From Spartobacteria bacterium (GTDB lineage: Bacteria > Verrucomicrobiota > Verrucomicrobiia > Chthoniobacterales > UBA6821): 64,000 bases of DNA. Position numbers and translations under genes: made by a program. Each line of letters begins with the position of its first letter. The first letter of the stretch is position 1. Shown one piece after another: positions 50,897 through 61,363 of the stretch. The notes under the pieces were generated by a model. It was given only the letters and a program-made list of their open reading frames with translations, was not told the origin of the DNA and made no database searches. The DNA lies in the NCBI GenBank assembly GCA_947487385.1, contig CANKWU010000006.1:38897-102896 (forward strand), in the 5' to 3' direction.

Positions 50897-52164
50897 GAAG
50901 AATTGCTATCCTGCTCTACAACCTGCTTTTTGTTCCGATCCTACTGATCCTCCTGCCAGGTTATCTCGTGCATATCCGGAAGCGCGGCGGATACGGCAAC
51001 AAGGCACTCCAGCGGTTGGGAATTTTCGATCAGGAAACGGCGTCACGGATCGGGCAACAAAGAATCTGGATTCATGCCGTGAGCGTGGGAGAGGTCGGGA
51101 TCGCCCTGAAGTTCGCCTCAGAGTTTCACCGCCGGAATCAGGAATCACGCTTCCTTATCAGCACCACGACCTCCACGGGACTGGCGATCCTGGAGAAATC
51201 AGCCTCCAACTGGCTGGAACCGATTGCTAATCCGATCGACTTTCCAATCATCACCAGTCGATTGATCAAGAGACTCCGTCCCTCGGCTCTGCTCATGGTG
51301 GAGGCGGATCTCTGGCCTAACCGCATCGCAGCCTGCAAAGAGCTCGGCATACCCATTGCCTTACTCAATGCACGACTCTCAGCACGCTCCGAGAAGCGCT
51401 TCCGCATGGCTCGCGCCTTCAGTTCCCCTTTCTTCAACCAACTCAATCTGATCACCCTGACGGAACCGGAAGATATGGAACGGTGGATCTCACTCGGTGT
51501 CAGTCCGGAACTCCTCCACGTCGCCGGAAACATCAAGCACGACTCGCCGATAGCCCCTTCGAAAGCTCCTCCAGAGCATCCTGTTTTCCTGGCCGCAAGC
51601 ACCCATGAGGGCGAAGAGGGGGTAGTCGCCTCGGCCTGGATGACCTTGAAGAAAGATTTTCCGAACCTTCGCCTGGTTATTGCACCACGTCATGCCGAAC
51701 GCCGGGGAGCAGTCCGCGAGGCATTAAAAACTCTCGGTATTTCCTGCCGCCTCCGGTCCGAGGGAAACGACCTCTCCGACGAAGCCCTCTTGCTGGATAC
51801 GACTGGTGAATTAGGAAACTGGTATCCCAAGGCCACCGTTGTCTTTGTCGGCAAGAGCCTTCCCACGTCGGTGAACCATGGCGGCCAGAACATGATCGAG
51901 CCGTTGCAGGCAGGCACACCCGTACTCATCGGCCCTCACACCGGGAACTTCGAACCCCTCGCCACACACCTCTGCGAGGCTGGAGCCGCCATTCGTGTCA
52001 CCGATGCAATGGAAATGGTAGCAGCCATGCGATCACTGCTCACTAGCAGAGAAAAACCAGCATCCATGATCACCGCCGCTAACAGTGTTCTTAAACCCCA
52101 CCAAGGATCCGCGAAAAGAAATTGTGTTTTTGTCGAAGGATTGATGAGTGCCTACCCACAATAG
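50893..52164 (+). CDS. waaA: 3-deoxy-D-manno-octulosonic acid (Kdo) transferase
   Basis: IWIHAVSVGEVGIALKFASEF, LLMVEADLWPNRI, LLNARLSARSEKRFR and VFVGKSLPTSVNHGGQNMIEPLQAGTPVLIGPHTGNF. Confidence 0.94.
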   Translation: MRRIAILLYNLLFVPILLILLPGYLVHIRKRGGYGNKALQRLGIFDQETASRIGQQRIWIHAVSVGEVGIALKFASEFHRRNQESRFLISTTTSTGLAILEKSASNWLEPIANPIDFPIITSRLIKRLRPSALLMVEADLWPNRIAACKELGIPIALLNARLSARSEKRFRMARAFSSPFFNQLNLITLTEPEDMERWISLGVSPELLHVAGNIKHDSPIAPSKAPPEHPVFLAASTHEGEEGVVASAWMTLKKDFPNLRLVIAPRHAERRGAVREALKTLGISCRLRSEGNDLSDEALLLDTTGELGNWYPKATVVFVGKSLPTSVNHGGQNMIEPLQAGTPVLIGPHTGNFEPLATHLCEAGAAIRVTDAMEMVAAMRSLLTSREKPASMITAANSVLKPHQGSAKRNCVFVEGLMSAYPQ

Positions 52165-52175
52165 GAAAGTTCTTC

Positions 52176-54572
52176 CTATTCCTCACTCCCCTCCCAGAAA
52201 AGCCGTGCAGCACGGCTCCAGTCCCTCTCGGCGACACGGGCTCTGGAAGCTTCGCCCATCCGCTTGCGAAGCTCTTCATCTTCTACCAACTGCCTGACTG
52301 CGGAGGTTAGGGCGTCAAGATCAAGCCCCTTGGTGACTCTTCCATCGAACCCATCTTCGACGAGATCCTTCGGACCACCGACATCCGAGACAATCACGGG
52401 CAATCCACTGGCCTGAGCCTCAATGACCACATTTCCGAAAGTGTCGGTCGTGCTCGGGAAAACAAAAAAGTCAGCCGAGGCATAAGCGCAAGCCAACTCC
52501 TCCTTGTGGAGGCTTCCCGTGTAGATTCCCTCGGGCAGCAGCTCCTTCATCATGGCGGCATAGGGGCCATCGCCCACAATCAGGGGCCTGACCTTCACTC
52601 CCGAGGCCAGAAGACGCCTGAAGGCAGCAGAGTAGAGGTCGAGATTTTTCTCACGAGAAACTCGCCCGACGTAAAGGGCTCCGATCTCGCCGTCACGGAG
52701 ACCACGCTTCCTCCAGAAATCAGGATTCCTCTTCCCGGGATGGAAGAGACCGGTATCGAGGCCACGGGGGAGAATCTTCAGCTTCTCAGGAGCGATTCCT
52801 CGATCGATCCAGCACTGCCGGTAGTGATCGGAATTCACATAGATCATGTCGAGCTGTGAGTAGAACCAGTGCATGTAGTTCCAGGTTAGCGACTCCATCA
52901 GCCCATCCTCCGTGAGGATGCGGACATACTCGGGAAAGTCAGTGTGGTAGATACCCGCAGTGGGCAGACCCAGAACCCTGGCGGCAGCCAACGCGACAAG
53001 CCCCACCGGGCCGGGAGTGCTGATGATCACCTCCGTGAAACTGCCGCTCTTCAGATGATCAATAATCTGAAGAAGAGGCGGGAAGCTCAGCTTCTGAAGC
53101 TCATATTCCGGCAACTCAAACTCTCCGATCGGCGAGAAATTCTTGAGAGGGATACCCGGAACGTCCACTTCATTGCGGGAGACCATCACCTCGATCTCCT
53201 TGCCATTGGCGGCCAGCGCGGCGCTCATTTTCTGGATCGTTGTGGAGACGCCGTTCACATCATCGAGCGTGTCGGTGAACCAGGCACGGCGGTTATTGGC
53301 CAACTCCGGGGCGATGGTTCCCCGCATTGCGACGGAGGCCTCCCTAAGGCGGTGACGCGGAGGCGTGCGAAATGCGTAAAGATAGGGACTGAGCAGGGCC
53401 ACCAGAGGAATGACCGGACCGACCATCTGGATGCTCTCCAGGAAGCGACCATCAAGCAACTGCTCGAGGAACTGCATTGTGAGCCGGTAAGCAAGACGGC
53501 TTGCCATCATGTTTGCCATCAGGAAGGCCCGACGGCCCGTGTCCTCGACGCCTTCGAGTTCCTTGTTCAGTTCCGCCCTCATCGCAGGCTCGTTCAAGGC
53601 CCCGGAAAGCTCTTTCCAGAGTGAGCGCGGTCCGGGATTGGCAAGTTCGAAGATCTTCCCGCTGGCGATCCCTTGTGCCAGGAATGCGAACTTCTCCCCT
53701 GGAGAGAAGATGGTCGGGTCCTTCCCCTCCATGAAACGGGCAAAGGCCTTCTCGACCAGACGAATCGTCGGTGAGGCGGCATGTCCAGCCAGACGCTCCT
53801 TGGCATAGGAAAAAGCGACCTGATAGGTATCGAGCGCCGCACAGAGCGGATTGCCCGAGTCTCCGCGCGGTTCACAACGGCCCTCCCTGATGTGGCGAAG
53901 CAGCTGGATGGTGTTCCGTGATTCAGGAATCTCCGTGTAGGTTTTGCCCGGAATTGTCCCGCCATGATCGTCCGAGCCGCCGACCCATACCTTCCTCCAC
54001 GGCTCATCGTGCGTCGGTTGAAGACCGGTCATGGTGGTGAACCGCTGCATGTCCGCGGGAGTAAGTCCGAAAAGATAGCGGGTCACGCCCGCAAGAAAGG
54101 CCCCGTCACTGCCGTTGATTCCCTCGAAGTGCCGGAAGAGAAGGGCAAGCTTCATCAGGTGGACCGGTCTCAGCTTATGGGAGAGTCCATGGAGGCATTG
54201 GGCAACTCCATGAGCAATGTCCTGCTGAACAAGGTACTGCTGAAGCTCGTAGATATTGGCCTTGAGCCCCTGGATTTCAACGTGCTGGTTCTCCGTGATG
54301 CCCCAGACCAGAATCGAGACCCGACAGCCATCCTCCGGGAATACAGCCGTCACCGATTCACTGATGAAGACCCCGGGCAGGTGAGCGACTTCCAAGCACC
54401 CCTCGATCGAGTCATCATCGGTGAACGTGAAGAAGTCCATCCCGGCGCGGCGCAGTTTTTCCAGCAACTGCTTTGGATCGGAAACACTGGCAGGTACGTT
54501 CAAGCGGCGTAGCAGCCACTCCGGGGAGCGGAGGCTGTGACGGGTATGGAGATGGAGGTCGACGAGGGCCAT
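52176..54572 (-). CDS. Fusion protein: N-terminal PHP-type metal-binding domain plus C-terminal GT4 glycosyltransferase
   Basis: N-term ALVDLHLHTRHSLRSPEW...FFTFTDDDSIEGC...VGGSDDHGG; C-term GVSTTIQKMSAAL, IYHTDFPEYV, GALYVGRVSREKNLDLY and FVFPSTTDTFGNVVIEAQASGLPVIVSDVGGPKDLV. Confidence 0.88.
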   Translation of the reverse strand: MALVDLHLHTRHSLRSPEWLLRRLNVPASVSDPKQLLEKLRRAGMDFFTFTDDDSIEGCLEVAHLPGVFISESVTAVFPEDGCRVSILVWGITENQHVEIQGLKANIYELQQYLVQQDIAHGVAQCLHGLSHKLRPVHLMKLALLFRHFEGINGSDGAFLAGVTRYLFGLTPADMQRFTTMTGLQPTHDEPWRKVWVGGSDDHGGTIPGKTYTEIPESRNTIQLLRHIREGRCEPRGDSGNPLCAALDTYQVAFSYAKERLAGHAASPTIRLVEKAFARFMEGKDPTIFSPGEKFAFLAQGIASGKIFELANPGPRSLWKELSGALNEPAMRAELNKELEGVEDTGRRAFLMANMMASRLAYRLTMQFLEQLLDGRFLESIQMVGPVIPLVALLSPYLYAFRTPPRHRLREASVAMRGTIAPELANNRRAWFTDTLDDVNGVSTTIQKMSAALAANGKEIEVMVSRNEVDVPGIPLKNFSPIGEFELPEYELQKLSFPPLLQIIDHLKSGSFTEVIISTPGPVGLVALAAARVLGLPTAGIYHTDFPEYVRILTEDGLMESLTWNYMHWFYSQLDMIYVNSDHYRQCWIDRGIAPEKLKILPRGLDTGLFHPGKRNPDFWRKRGLRDGEIGALYVGRVSREKNLDLYSAAFRRLLASGVKVRPLIVGDGPYAAMMKELLPEGIYTGSLHKEELACAYASADFFVFPSTTDTFGNVVIEAQASGLPVIVSDVGGPKDLVEDGFDGRVTKGLDLDALTSAVRQLVEDEELRKRMGEASRARVAERDWSRAARLFWEGSEE

Positions 54573-54593
54573 GGGATGTATCCAGCAGATCCT

Positions 54594-55436
54594 TTAATGT
54601 CTGCTAACGCGCCAACGGTCGAGCCATCTTGCATAAGTTGTCACCCGGCGTGTCTTGACAGCCTTCCGGATAGAGACAAGCGCATGGTTGCGAATCGACC
54701 GATGATCCCAGTCGGGGGGATGAAGCCCGATCCGAAGCAAGGGAGCCGACCTGAGTTGCTGAGCGAGGAATTCGTTCCAAAGAAGACTCACCCCCCGGCG
54801 CCATGAAGCCCTCACACTATAGACCATGCTTCGGGCATGAAATGACCCATCATTCTTGCAGTCAATCACCTCGCCGATCCGGGTTGTGTAGTCGAATCCC
54901 GCATTCCTGACCGCTCTCTCGGCCTCCTTCCCAAGCAACCACGCCGGAGCAATGAATCCCGTAGGAGTAATGCCACAGGCCGCAAATGCCTGCTTACCCC
55001 GCACGATCAGCAACGAGGCCTCCTCATGCGAAAGATCATAGAACTCCCCCTCCCCTTCCGTATAGGAGCGGGTGATCATTTTCGTGGCCAACCCCTCATC
55101 CTCTTTCATCGGTCTGAGGTGATAAAATCCATGCAGGACAGCCTCGTGTTCCTGTCCAGTGACCTCACCAAGCCATTCAGCAAATTCTCGATCCTCATCG
55201 ATCCTCCCCTTGTGATGATGGTCGGGGATGACCAGCAGTGAAGTCAAAGGCACCCCCACAGCCTTGAGATCCTCAAGCATCCCGACAACCCGTTTTCTGG
55301 TCAGGGTCGAGACATCGTGAATCGAAACCACCAGAGATCGCTCCATGGATAACTGCTTGGATTCCTTTTCAGATCCACCTTCGGATAAAGGAGAAGTATC
55401 AGCAGGTGAGAGAGGTGCAGTTTGCATTGGCCGCAA
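54594..55436 (-). CDS. Polysaccharide deacetylase-like (DUF2334) protein
   Basis: SLVVSIHDVSTLTRKRVVGMLEDLKAVGVPLTSLLVIPDHH, HEAVLHGFYH, GFIAPAWLL and IGLHPPDWDH. Confidence 0.82.
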   Translation of the reverse strand: MRPMQTAPLSPADTSPLSEGGSEKESKQLSMERSLVVSIHDVSTLTRKRVVGMLEDLKAVGVPLTSLLVIPDHHHKGRIDEDREFAEWLGEVTGQEHEAVLHGFYHLRPMKEDEGLATKMITRSYTEGEGEFYDLSHEEASLLIVRGKQAFAACGITPTGFIAPAWLLGKEAERAVRNAGFDYTTRIGEVIDCKNDGSFHARSMVYSVRASWRRGVSLLWNEFLAQQLRSAPLLRIGLHPPDWDHRSIRNHALVSIRKAVKTRRVTTYARWLDRWRVSRH

Positions 55437-55471
55437 GGTGTGTTATCTGATGTACTTAAAAGATCCACTCA

Positions 55472-57535
55472 ATGCCAGACGAGACACCCGATTCCCCAAA
55501 CAGCAATTCCTCCAGACCGAAGCGCCCCCCCGGCGCACCGGAGCCTCAATTCAACTGGCGCGGGCTGCTCCTTTTTGCAATAGCTTTCGCCCTCATCGGC
55601 GGCGCCTTTCTGTTCCGAGGCTCGAGCATGCTCGCAACGGATGAGATCACCCTGCCGAAATTCGAAAGCCTCCTCAAGGAGGGCAAGATCATCTCCACCC
55701 AGGAGAAGCCAATGCAGCTGGTCATCGAGGAAGGGCGCAACACCCAGTATCTCTCCGGCTATTATCGGAAAAAAGCAGTCCCTCCAGCCACCGAGGAGAT
55801 TCCCACACCATTCAAGACCTCCGTCTACATGCCCTTCAACGGCACGACCCTTGAGAAGGAACTTGCCGCCGCGGGCATCACCCCGGACGTCCGTCCCGAG
55901 TCGAACATGCTGGCCTCCACCATCTTGAACATTCTTCCGATCCTTCTCTTCCTTGTCGTCCTTTACTTCTTTTTCCGTTCTCAGATCAAGATGGCTGGAC
56001 GCGGGGCCATGAACTTCGGCAAGAGCAAGGCCAAGATGCTCGCCAAGGAAAAGAACAAGATCACCTTCAAGGACGTCGCCGGAGTTGAAGAGGCCAAGGA
56101 CGAAGTCCAGGAGCTTGTGGAGTTCCTGAAGGATCCCAAGAAATTTCAGAAACTCGGCGGGCGCATCCCCAAGGGTATTCTGATGATCGGCTCTCCAGGC
56201 ACCGGCAAGACCCTTCTCGCCCGCGCCATTGCCGGCGAAGCCGATGTCCCTTTCTTCAATATCAGCGGTTCCGACTTTGTAGAAATGTTTGTCGGTGTTG
56301 GTGCCTCGCGAGTCCGCGACATGTTCGAGCAGGGTCGTAAGAACGCCCCCTGCCTCATCTTTATCGACGAGATCGATGCCGTCGGCCGTCATCGCGGCCA
56401 TGGAGTCGGCGGCGGGCATGACGAACGCGAGCAAACTCTCAATCAACTCCTCGTGGAGATGGACGGATTTGACGCTCAGGACGGAGTCATTATCATCGCC
56501 GCCACGAATCGCCCCGACGTCCTTGATCCCGCCCTACTGCGTCCCGGTCGCTTCGATCGTCAAGTGACGGTCAGCCTCCCCGACGTGAAGGGCCGTGAAG
56601 AGATCCTGCGTGTCCATGCCAAGAAGGTGAAACTCTCCGAATTCGTTGACCTGAGCCTGATTGCAAGAGGCACCCCCGGTTACTCCGGTGCCGAACTTGC
56701 GAATGTCCTCAACGAAGCCGCCCTCATGGCCGCCCGCAAGGGTCAGTCCTCCATCGAACAACCCGACCTCGAAGAGGCCCGTGACAAGGTCCGCTGGGGC
56801 AAGGAGCGCCGCAGCATGGCAATGAGCGAGCAGGAAAAAACCTCCACAGCCTGGCATGAGGCGGGCCATGCCCTTCTCAATGTGGTGATTGACCATACCC
56901 ACCCACTTCACAAGGTCACCATCATCCCCCGAGGCCAGTACCTCGGAGCCACCATGTATCTTCCCGAAGGGGACAAGTACGCCACGCAGCGCAAGGAGGC
57001 GCTTGCCATGCTGATCATGACCATGGGAGGACGTATCGCCGAGGAGATGTTTACCGGGGATGTCTCCAATGGCGCTTCCGGCGACATCGCGCAGGCCACG
57101 AAACTAGCACGCCGCATGGTCTGCGAGTGGGGCATGAGCAATCTTGGCATGATCCGCTTCAGCGATGAGAATGAACTTGTCTTCATGGGCCGTGATGCCG
57201 GCCGCTCGCGTGAATACAGCGAATCCACTGCTCAGCAGATTGATGGCGAGGTCAAGCGACTCATCGACGATGCCTACCGCCAAGCCACCGAGATCCTTGA
57301 GATCCATAAAGAGAAAGTAAAACTCATCGCCCATGCCTTGTTGGAATTTGAAACCCTCGAGGGTTCACAAGTTGAGGATCTGATCAATCTTGGCACCATG
57401 CGCAATCCTCCCGTGATCGCCCAGAAACCACCTCCGCTCCCGCCTCCTCCCTCGAATACTCCCTCTGCCGAAGTGAGCAAGCCGATCGAACCCGACTACC
57501 CCACGGGTGGTCTGGCAGCTCCCGTTCCGGCTTGA
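55472..57535 (+). CDS. ftsH: ATP-dependent zinc metalloprotease FtsH
   Basis: [47 protein letters not shown]-type [14 protein letters not shown] and HEAGHALLN. Confidence 0.97.
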   Translation: MPDETPDSPNSNSSRPKRPPGAPEPQFNWRGLLLFAIAFALIGGAFLFRGSSMLATDEITLPKFESLLKEGKIISTQEKPMQLVIEEGRNTQYLSGYYRKKAVPPATEEIPTPFKTSVYMPFNGTTLEKELAAAGITPDVRPESNMLASTILNILPILLFLVVLYFFFRSQIKMAGRGAMNFGKSKAKMLAKEKNKITFKDVAGVEEAKDEVQELVEFLKDPKKFQKLGGRIPKGILMIGSPGTGKTLLARAIAGEADVPFFNISGSDFVEMFVGVGASRVRDMFEQGRKNAPCLIFIDEIDAVGRHRGHGVGGGHDEREQTLNQLLVEMDGFDAQDGVIIIAATNRPDVLDPALLRPGRFDRQVTVSLPDVKGREEILRVHAKKVKLSEFVDLSLIARGTPGYSGAELANVLNEAALMAARKGQSSIEQPDLEEARDKVRWGKERRSMAMSEQEKTSTAWHEAGHALLNVVIDHTHPLHKVTIIPRGQYLGATMYLPEGDKYATQRKEALAMLIMTMGGRIAEEMFTGDVSNGASGDIAQATKLARRMVCEWGMSNLGMIRFSDENELVFMGRDAGRSREYSESTAQQIDGEVKRLIDDAYRQATEILEIHKEKVKLIAHALLEFETLEGSQVEDLINLGTMRNPPVIAQKPPPLPPPPSNTPSAEVSKPIEPDYPTGGLAAPVPA

Positions 57536-57567
57536 AATCACCTTTTCTCTTACGCAGGGTACATGGA

Positions 57568-58200
57568 ATGAAACGTCATCTCCCCCTCCTGTCGTTCGCA
57601 GGTCTTATCCTCTCCACTGTTTCTGCGGCCGCCCACCCTGCCCAGTTTCACTCCCTTGATAGGGATTTAGCTGGGAACCTGCCAGGAGCTATGCAGGCAG
57701 GAATCGTTCATCCCCTGACCGGACTTGATCACCTGCTGGTCATGGTCGCCGTGGGTCTCTGGGCAGTTCAAATCGGCGGTCGCGCATTCTGGCTCCTGCC
57801 TTGCACCTTTGTCGGTTCCATGATGCTGGGAGGTGCCATGGGCATGGGCCTGAGCCTCTGCGGAGTTCATCAGCCTTTTGTCGAACACGGCATCCTAGCC
57901 TCGATCCTCTTGCTTGGCGTGGCTCTCGGCATGGCATGGCGCCCATCTGTTCTGGTTTCCGCGCTCTGCGTCGGGCTGGCAGGACTCTGTCATGGCTATG
58001 CCCATGGCTCGGAGATTCCATCGGGGGCTCTTCCTATCCTGTTCTTTGCCGGAATGCTCATCGCCACCTCACTACTCCTTGCCAGTGGTGTGGGCGCCGG
58101 AGTGCTCCTCAACAGGAATCCTAAAGTCGCCGTGACCGTGCGTGCGACGGGACTCTTCCTCATCGCTTTTGCGGTCTACGACTTGTATTTCCCGCTCTGA
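57568..58200 (+). CDS. HupE/UreJ family protein (putative Ni/Co permease)
   Basis: MQAGIVHPLTGLDHLLVMVAVGLWAVQIGGRAFWLLPCTFVGSMMLGGAMG and GLAGLCHGYAHGSEIP. Confidence 0.88.
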   Translation: MKRHLPLLSFAGLILSTVSAAAHPAQFHSLDRDLAGNLPGAMQAGIVHPLTGLDHLLVMVAVGLWAVQIGGRAFWLLPCTFVGSMMLGGAMGMGLSLCGVHQPFVEHGILASILLLGVALGMAWRPSVLVSALCVGLAGLCHGYAHGSEIPSGALPILFFAGMLIATSLLLASGVGAGVLLNRNPKVAVTVRATGLFLIAFAVYDLYFPL

Positions 58201-58302
58201 TTCCGGGATCGAGACGGAGTCATCACTGGACTCAAAGGTCCATCAGAGTAGTTGTACGGACTTTCCCTTTCGGGAAGGCATTCGTAGAATGAGGTTTTAC
58301 TC

Positions 58303-58827
58303 ATGAAGGGAAATCCATTGCTTCGCCTTGCCATCGTTCTGCTTGTGCTCGCGGCAGTTCTCTGGCCGGTTTACCACCTGACGATGCGCCAGACCACTCC
58401 TGCATCCCTAGAGCAGATAACCGACTCCCCGGAAACCATCGCCTCCGACACACCGACTACTGCTTCCGCTACGACAACAGCCGCAACCTCTTCCTTAAGT
58501 TTGAAATTGAGTTCAGAAAAGAGGCCCACCCTGAGAGCCACCCTCCTAGTTCATACAGCCCCCTCCCCGCAGCACCTCCTGATCACTCAGCTCGGAAGGA
58601 GACTGCTCACCGAGAAAGATCAGATCTCACCCGGCGAGTACCGGACCGCCATCGAGATAACCAAAGGAGAGGATCTGCTGATCTCCGGAGATTGGGACAA
58701 CGAAGAACCCCACGCCCTGCGTATCGAGGTGCTGGTTCACGGCTATCAGGCACCCCTGGAGAAGAGCTTCTGGGGTCAGAAAACCATCGAGGATACCCTC
58801 CCCATTCCGGAGTCCTTCCTGCCATGA
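58303..58827 (+). CDS. Membrane-anchored protein of unknown function, translationally coupled to the metal ABC ATPase
   Basis: N-terminal TM (LAIVLLVLAAVLWPVYHLT), Ser/Thr/Ala linker, then a beta-rich domain; the stop overlaps the next ATG (58824-58827, ATGA). Confidence 0.65.
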   Translation: MKGNPLLRLAIVLLVLAAVLWPVYHLTMRQTTPASLEQITDSPETIASDTPTTASATTTAATSSLSLKLSSEKRPTLRATLLVHTAPSPQHLLITQLGRRLLTEKDQISPGEYRTAIEITKGEDLLISGDWDNEEPHALRIEVLVHGYQAPLEKSFWGQKTIEDTLPIPESFLP

Positions 58828-59582
58828 GCACCCCAACGGATCAGGAGCCGATGCTCCGCATAGAGGACCTGACGGTGAGCTATCATCGTGTCCCCGCCAT
58901 CCATCATCTCTCGCTCACGCTCGACCCGGGACATTGCGTTGGTCTTTTCGGGCCCAACGGTGCCGGTAAGTCGACACTTCTCAAATCCATTGCCGGATTA
59001 TTGAAGCCTGAAACCGGGCGGATCCTCATTGAGGGAATCACCCTTGAGAAGGCGGCCTCCCTCATCGCTTACCTTCCCCAGCGTGAATCAGTCGACTGGG
59101 ACTTTCCGGTGACAGTGCGCGGACTTGTCGAGATGGGACGCTATCATCAGGTTGGTCTTCTCGGATCGTTTTCCCCACGCGATCAGTCGGCTGTTGAAGA
59201 GGCCCTGGAACTCTTCAACCTGACACCGCTTGCCCGACGCCAGATCAAGGAACTCTCCGGCGGTCAGCAACAACGGGCTTTTCTAGCCCGAGCCTGGGCA
59301 CAGGAGGCCGACCTTTACCTCCTCGACGAACCCTTCGGTGGACTCGACCGTAACAGTGCGACGGCGCTGGCCTCTGCTCTGAAGACGCTCAAGGAACGGG
59401 GAAAACTGCTGCTTGTCTCGCACCACTCCTTGGCAGAAGCCGAGCCCCTCTTTGACACAGCCATCCTCCTCAATGGAGAACTGGTTGCCTGCGGTCCCAC
59501 ACAGGAAGCTCTCAGCCCCCGAAATCTGGAGTGCGCCTACGGCACTGCCATCTACTCGGGAAATCACCATCACTCCTCATGA
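58824..59582 (+). CDS. Metal (Mn/Zn-type) ABC transporter ATP-binding protein
   Basis: VGLFGPNGAGKSTLLKSIAGLLKP, YLPQRESVDWDFPVTVRGLVEMGRY and LSGGQQQRAFLARAWAQEADLYLLDEPFGGLD. Confidence 0.93.
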   Translation: MSTPTDQEPMLRIEDLTVSYHRVPAIHHLSLTLDPGHCVGLFGPNGAGKSTLLKSIAGLLKPETGRILIEGITLEKAASLIAYLPQRESVDWDFPVTVRGLVEMGRYHQVGLLGSFSPRDQSAVEEALELFNLTPLARRQIKELSGGQQQRAFLARAWAQEADLYLLDEPFGGLDRNSATALASALKTLKERGKLLLVSHHSLAEAEPLFDTAILLNGELVACGPTQEALSPRNLECAYGTAIYSGNHHHSS

Positions 59583-60523
59583 TGAACTGGTTTTCCCATC
59601 TTCTCTCCTCAGTGGTGGAGCCCTTCGACTACGCGTTCATGCAGCGAGCACTTCTCTCCTGCACCTTGATTGGCTTCACCAACGGATTCCTCGGGACCTT
59701 CATCATCCTGCGTCGCCAGGCCCTGCTGGCAGATGCGCTCTCCCATTCTCTTCTGCCTGGCCTTGCCGTGGCCGCGATGATCGTCGGCCTATCCCCCGAG
59801 GGTCTGCTCCTTGGAGGATTGATTGCCGCTCTCTTCGTAGCGCTGGGAGCACAGCTCATGGCCAGAAACTCACGCCTGAAGGAAGAAACCGCCGTCGCCT
59901 CGCTCTACATCATCGCCTTCGCACTCGGGATCGTCTTGATCCGGTTTGCCAAGGTGAAGGTCGATCTGACTCATTTTCTTTTTGGAAATATCCTGGGTGT
60001 CGGTAATGGCGACCTCTGGATTGCCTACGGTGCAGCCTTCCTGACGCTCGGTACGCTTGTTCTCTTCCAGCGCCCACTGCTCCTGACCCTGTTTGACGTG
60101 GCGGTGGCTCAGGCCTCGGGTGTTAGGGTCCGATGGGTCGAGACGGGGCTGCTGGTCCTCACCGTTCTGGGTTTGGTTGCCTCACTGCAAGCCGTGGGTG
60201 TCCTGCTCTCGCTGGGGCTGCTGATCATTCCAGCGGCAACGGCCTATCTGCTCACCGATTCGTTCAACAGGATGCTCTGGGGCGGAGCTTTTCTCGGGAT
60301 GGTTTGCTCCGTGGGAGGACTCTTCCTCTCCTTTTTTGCCAACATTCCTTCGGGACCCTGCATCGTGATGCTGATGGCGGTATTTCTCGGGTTGGCGTAT
60401 CTCTTCTCACCGCGTTACGGAGTGCTTTCCAGACTCATCCGAGGCCACCACTACCATGAAGAATCCCTGGAACGCTGGGAGGGCCATCAGGGACACGACC
60501 ACCAGATTCCGGAAAAGGAATAG
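59579..60523 (+). CDS. Metal ABC transporter permease (ABC-3 family)
   Basis: MQRALLSCTLIGFTNGFLGTFIILRRQALLADALSHSLLPGLAVA, LLTLFDVAVAQASGVRV and QAVGVLLSLGLLIIPAATAYLLTD. Confidence 0.93.
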   Translation: MMNWFSHLLSSVVEPFDYAFMQRALLSCTLIGFTNGFLGTFIILRRQALLADALSHSLLPGLAVAAMIVGLSPEGLLLGGLIAALFVALGAQLMARNSRLKEETAVASLYIIAFALGIVLIRFAKVKVDLTHFLFGNILGVGNGDLWIAYGAAFLTLGTLVLFQRPLLLTLFDVAVAQASGVRVRWVETGLLVLTVLGLVASLQAVGVLLSLGLLIIPAATAYLLTDSFNRMLWGGAFLGMVCSVGGLFLSFFANIPSGPCIVMLMAVFLGLAYLFSPRYGVLSRLIRGHHYHEESLERWEGHQGHDHQIPEKE

Positions 60524-60534
60524 GAATCCAAGCC

Positions 60535-61350
60535 ATGACCGAATCATCACGCCCATCCAACTCAGCACCCATCGGAGTCTTTGACTCCGGCATCGGCGGA
60601 CTGACAGTCGTCTCGGAACTCCGCCGCGCACTTCCGCAGGAGCGAATCCTCTATCTCGGCGACACGGCACGTGTTCCCTACGGAGGCAAGAGCGCCGAAA
60701 CCGTGACGCGCTACAGTCGGGAAAATTCCGACCTGCTGCTCACCGAGGGGGCCAAGATGATCGTTGTTGCCTGCAACACAGCCTCCGCACTGGCCCTTCC
60801 TTCGATTGCTCACCATTATCCCGTTCCCATGATCGGAGTGCTGGAGCCGGGGGCCGCCGCCGCAGTCAAGGCGACACAGAGCGGAAAGATCGGGGTGATC
60901 GGAACACGGGCCACCATCGCAAGCCAAGCCTACACGAAGGCGATCCATCGACTCAATCCGGAGCTTTCCGTAAATGCCATCGCCTGTCCACTCCTGGTGC
61001 CCTTGATCGAGGAGGGACTCCTTGATGACGAGATCACCGAGGCGGTCCTGCGCCGCTACCTTGCCCCGATGCTCGGGGAAGGCATCGACACCATCGTGCT
61101 TGGTTGCACCCATTACCCCCTATTAAAGGGTGTGATCGCCGGAATTTGCGGTCCCGGAGTATCGCTGGTGGATTCCGCGGAGAACTGCGCCTTGGCTGTG
61201 AAGCAACTGCTCGGTTCCGATCCCTCCACTGAATTAACTCCAAAACTTGATATCCTACTCACCGATTCCTCCGAGGGGTTCCTGAGGATTGCGGAAAAAT
61301 CGCTCCATCTCACCATCGACTCCCTCTCAGTCAGGCGGGCTGGCACTTAG
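60535..61350 (+). CDS. murI: Glutamate racemase
   Basis: IGVFDSGIGGLTVVSELRRALPQERILYLGDTARVPYGGKS, VVACNTASALAL and VLGCTHYPLLK. Confidence 0.96.
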   Translation: MTESSRPSNSAPIGVFDSGIGGLTVVSELRRALPQERILYLGDTARVPYGGKSAETVTRYSRENSDLLLTEGAKMIVVACNTASALALPSIAHHYPVPMIGVLEPGAAAAVKATQSGKIGVIGTRATIASQAYTKAIHRLNPELSVNAIACPLLVPLIEEGLLDDEITEAVLRRYLAPMLGEGIDTIVLGCTHYPLLKGVIAGICGPGVSLVDSAENCALAVKQLLGSDPSTELTPKLDILLTDSSEGFLRIAEKSLHLTIDSLSVRRAGT

Positions 61351-61363
61351 AACCGGATCTATC

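Noticed and set aside
52944-53624. 226-aa plus-strand ORF
   Set aside because: Antisense to the PHP-glycosyltransferase fusion gene.
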